63,839 nucleotides of DNA from Bacillota bacterium (GTDB lineage Bacteria > Bacillota > Clostridia > Christensenellales > CAG-138): positions 1 through 63,839 of the forward strand of contig JAEWQH010000052.1 of NCBI GenBank assembly GCA_023399275.1, given 5' to 3'. Positions within the stretch are counted from its first letter, which is position 1. Every line of letters starts with the position of its first letter. Both the position numbers and the translations under genes were made by a program. Positions 61,427 through 63,839 of the stretch are shown here, one piece after another. The notes under the pieces are model-generated. The model was not told the DNA's origin. It searched no databases and worked only from the letters and a program-made list of their open reading frames with translations.

Positions 61427-61720
61427 TCAAACAAACTGTGAACGGAATATGAATACCTGCCGCCGCAACCTGATGCGCAATAAGAATATCGATTGGTTGC
61501 TCAAAGGAAACAACCTGGTCCGGTTTTCGGGGGCTAGATCAGCCACTTGAATGCATAAGGTAAGCGCATCCACAGGGGAAAGGTAACCAAGGGACTTTTG
61601 AATCCTCTTTGGGTTGTAGAATCGCTCGATGAAATCAGAGACTGCTTGGCGCGCCTGCTCTCGGGTGAGGTTTACATGATTTCCGATACGCTTTCTTTTT
61701 TCACATCCTCCTTGTTTCAT
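61427..61720 (-). pseudogene. Remnant of an IS3-family transposase (OrfB C-terminal end)
   Basis: About 98 codons remain. The stretch FIERFYNPKRIQKSLGYLSPVDAL is the recognisable end of the IS3/IS150-type integrase (YN..R.H..LGY.SP pattern). The DDE catalytic residues are gone. The first about 15 residues (QGGCEKRKR) and the tail after PVDAL do not match, so the copy was shortened on both sides. It marks the edge of the AT-rich island, and the mreB promoter is immediately next to it. Confidence 0.75.
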
Positions 61721-61901
61721 TTGACGTCTATACGCTATCGTATTTATGTTTATGTCAAGACATTAGCATGATAGCGTCAGCAGCCGCTCTCCTGATTCCA
61801 AATTTTGGAGTGCATCTGTTTGAAAGATTGAAAACCCAAAACAGTTGAGATATATTATATCTATTACAAAATAATCGAAATCTTTATTCCGAGGTAATGA
61901 G

Positions 61902-63182
61902 ATGAAAATCGTCCATTTATTCTCCCGATACTTGATTTTACTCTTTTCGCTTATCTTGATAGGATCGTTTTTATTATTAACGGCCGGATTACTTCCGCAA
62001 AAACGAGTTGAAACAAATGTTCTATATTCTTTGAATCAATTAGAGGCTGAATTAAGCACGAATAACACGTGTATTCTGGATAATGAAAACTGGGCATGTA
62101 AGCTAGACGTATATACTGATTATTACATCGTTAACCAGAGTTACTATATGAACACACTGAAAGACCCTGCTTCCGTTTTAACCAATTCGCAACAAACCGG
62201 CGGCGTCACAGCGTTTCGTACCGCCATAGAACAGCAAAAAGATCCAAATGAAACCTATCCGCGTTATTGGGGTGGATTTCGTGTCACGGCCAGGTGGCTT
62301 CTGACATTTTTTACCTATACACAGATTCGCCGTATTATAAGCATCGTTTTTATTCTGCTTGCGGGTGGAACCGCCATGTACCTGCATACTCGCACAAAAT
62401 GCACTGCGGGCGCGCTTTCGTTTTTATTGACACTCGGCTTGCTATACCCCTCGATTATCACAGCTTTGCTTCAGTATTCGTGTTGCTTTTTAATCGCGAT
62501 GGCAGGAATACTCTTACTCCCCAAAAGAGAATATAAGTACTTGACCTATTCAATGTATTTTTTTATTCTAGGGGCCATAACGCAGTTTTTCGATTTCTAT
62601 ACAACACCAATTCTTACTTTCGGGTTTCCGATGCTTGCCCTTCTTTTTATTAATCAACAAGAGTCTCCGCAGATATCTGCAAAACAGATGTGCCGTCTCA
62701 GTGGACGCGGATTTGTTGGCTGGTTGGTTGGCTATATTTTGATGTGGATCGGAAAACTATCGCTTACGACAATTTTTACGGAGTTTAACGCATTGGGCGA
62801 TGGGTTCAGCGCAGCGCGCGATCGGATATTTTTCAGTACTGGAAACGTGGACAGTTCGTTCGTCTATCGGATAGGCTTAGTAATATGGCGTGTATTCATT
62901 AGGGTGTTTGATAAACCTATTTATATTTTACTGTCTGCGATCGGCACGTTTATTGTCTGGTTGCTTCTGTTCATAATGCGGAAGAAAACGAAAAAAGACC
63001 TGGTATCGTCAAGCATATATCTAGCTGTTGCATGTTTACCGCTTGTTTGGTTCGTCGTTGTATCCGGTCCTACCATACAAGCTTCTTGGTTTCAATACCG
63101 AGGAATGGGCGTATTCCTTTTCGGTGTTCTTCTGTTTGTAATCCAATCAACAAAAAAGCAAGCAAAAGATATACCTCTATGA
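61902..63182 (+). CDS. Polytopic membrane protein of unknown function, AT-rich (426 aa)
   Basis: Ten to eleven hydrophobic segments. Between the first helix and the second is an approximately 110-residue extracytoplasmic loop with three Cys (in NTCILDNENWACKLD and similar), containing YPRYWGGFRVTARWLLTFF. It resembles polytopic membrane proteins with glycosyltransferase-like topology, but I can name no family. Base composition and codon use (AT-rich third positions) differ sharply from the rest of the window, so it was probably acquired. A GAGGTAATGAG site precedes the ATG. Its closest mobile neighbour is the recombinase fragment. Confidence 0.72.
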   Translation: MKIVHLFSRYLILLFSLILIGSFLLLTAGLLPQKRVETNVLYSLNQLEAELSTNNTCILDNENWACKLDVYTDYYIVNQSYYMNTLKDPASVLTNSQQTGGVTAFRTAIEQQKDPNETYPRYWGGFRVTARWLLTFFTYTQIRRIISIVFILLAGGTAMYLHTRTKCTAGALSFLLTLGLLYPSIITALLQYSCCFLIAMAGILLLPKREYKYLTYSMYFFILGAITQFFDFYTTPILTFGFPMLALLFINQQESPQISAKQMCRLSGRGFVGWLVGYILMWIGKLSLTTIFTEFNALGDGFSAARDRIFFSTGNVDSSFVYRIGLVIWRVFIRVFDKPIYILLSAIGTFIVWLLLFIMRKKTKKDLVSSSIYLAVACLPLVWFVVVSGPTIQASWFQYRGMGVFLFGVLLFVIQSTKKQAKDIPL

Positions 63183-63253
63183 CGATAAAATGACCATCCT
63201 GTATAACACACAAGATGGTCAATCTACCTTCCCTATCGAGCAAAATAGTTTGC

Positions 63254-63676
63254 CTAAGGGTCAGTTGGTGGAGCACCTGCAACCATGCGTGAACACTCAA
63301 ATTCCTCGTTATCCGCTTCAATTTCATCCAGCAGGATGTCGTCAATAACGATGGGCTTGTCTCCACCGTTTAGAATGAGCGTGAAGCGGTCATCCTTGAG
63401 ATAAATGGAATGGAGGAATATATTGATAATTCCGCGTTGGTTGTTTTCATCGTTGAGATTTCCACTTTTGAGTGAATGCAGGAAGTTATATATCTGCGCT
63501 TCGGTGTATACGATATCTTTGCCCATTTCTATGGCAAGCTGTGTCTGGACTTCTTCTTTCTCCTGCTTGCGTTTCTCAATTCGATCGGTAATCATCTCCG
63601 CTGACTGGCCGCTCTCCAAAGCCTTCCAAAGATTTTCAATGGCGGTGTCTACTTCTTTAAGCGAATCCTTTGAATA
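63254..63676 (-). pseudogene. C-terminal fragment of a large serine recombinase
   Basis: About 140 codons of the coiled-coil/C-terminal part: AIENLWKALESGQSAEMITDRIEKRKQEKEEV, then LDEIEADNEEF and the end ECSRMVAGAPP. The catalytic Ser domain and zinc ribbon are missing. On the minus strand the reading frame begins at the boundary with the tandem repeats (63677), so it was cut by insertion of that element. Such recombinases drive transfer of conjugative or mobilisable elements, which fits the foreign membrane gene next to it. Confidence 0.8.
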
Positions 63677-63765
63677 TGTCGGCGCCGTTAGACACCGAGA
63701 GTCGGCGTGGTTAGACACTTGCGTCGGTGAAATTGGACAGTTGCGTCGGCGAGATTAGACATTGA
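63677..63765 (+). mobile_element. IS21-type transposon end (multiple tandem terminal repeats)
   Basis: Four copies of GTCGGYGNNRTTRGACA start at 63678, 63701, 63723 and 63745 (spacing 23, 22, 22). Regular repeats about two helix turns apart at an end that opens TG are characteristic of IS21-family termini, where the transposase binds. The element continues beyond the right edge; no transposase gene is visible within the remaining 75 bases. Confidence 0.6.
63678..63763. repeat. Four degenerate 22-23 bp tandem repeats
   Basis: Units at 63678, 63701, 63723 and 63745, each with a conserved GTCGG and a conserved RGACA half separated by 6-8 nt. Confidence 0.8.
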
Positions 63766-63839
63766 CTGCGTGTTGATCGAATGTTACGCTCAAACTGCTT
63801 TTTCTCATGCAGAGGATAGGGCAACGCTGGAGAGCGACC

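Noticed and set aside
1..63839. CRISPR array, tRNA, rRNA or prophage
   Set aside because: No regularly spaced 25-40 bp repeats with unique spacers, no cloverleaf sequence in the intergenic gaps and no phage structural genes were seen. The only tandem repeats (63678-63763) have no spacers of CRISPR size.

Overview
The window reads as chromosomal DNA from a GC-rich, anaerobic, probably gut-associated member of the Clostridia (Firmicutes). Pointers are a T-box leader on cysES, the cdaA-cdaR-FAD oxidoreductase cluster, a clostripain-family peptidase, a YtvI-type sporulation membrane protein fragment, the yybS-gdpP-rplI-dnaB order, an [Fe-S] CyuA-type cysteine desulfidase, a DUF1858 redox protein and many lipoproteins. 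Nearly all of it is dense, GC-rich housekeeping sequence. I cannot assign genus or species by eye.

Layout. 0-6 kb: end of ytvI, a glycerophosphodiesterase, then on the minus strand cdaA-cdaR (c-di-AMP synthesis) followed by an FAD oxidoreductase, plus two small unknown genes. 6-13 kb: secreted clostripain-like peptidase, divergent metallophosphoesterase and alkaline phosphatase lipoproteins, and a beta-CASP nuclease. 13-20 kb: an ABC exporter pair, NAD synthetase, and HflX with an N-terminal JAMM-like domain. 20-23 kb: T-box regulated cysE-cysS and a small membrane protein. 23-34 kb: proS, a D-2-hydroxyacid dehydrogenase/SIMPL lipoprotein pair, then the ftsK-rimO-pgsA-cinA-recA run typical of Clostridia. 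34-45 kb: small membrane and unknown proteins, cysteine desulfidase, homocysteine methyltransferase, AEC transporter, galactokinase, DUF1858 protein and a GH13 amylase. 45-51 kb: the yybS-gdpP-rplI-dnaB operon plus a beta-helix acyltransferase-like protein. 51-61 kb: an envelope region with a NagZ-like GH3, M3 peptidase, LytR-CpsA-Psr protein, sugar-binding-like lipoprotein, L,D-transpeptidase, a large NlpC/P60 hydrolase and an MreB-family protein.

61.4-63.8 kb is different: AT-rich and scarred by mobile DNA. It holds an IS3-family transposase remnant, a foreign-looking polytopic membrane protein, the 3' end of a large serine recombinase, and four 22-23 bp tandem repeats that look like an IS21-type transposon end cutting the recombinase gene.

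Themes. Both c-di-AMP synthesis (CdaA/CdaR) and breakdown (GdpP) are encoded, in separate operons. Cysteine is handled by synthesis and charging under T-box control and by a separate desulfidase. Most anchored surface proteins carry Pro/Thr-rich spacers after the anchor. Three genes have a -10 hexamer exactly 6 nt before the ATG and no good ribosome binding site, which suggests leaderless mRNAs. No tRNA, rRNA or CRISPR array was seen. I found no convincing wholly new multi-gene system; the best leads are the HflX-JAMM fusion, the leaderless set, and the repeated 5' leader of the NlpC/P60 gene.
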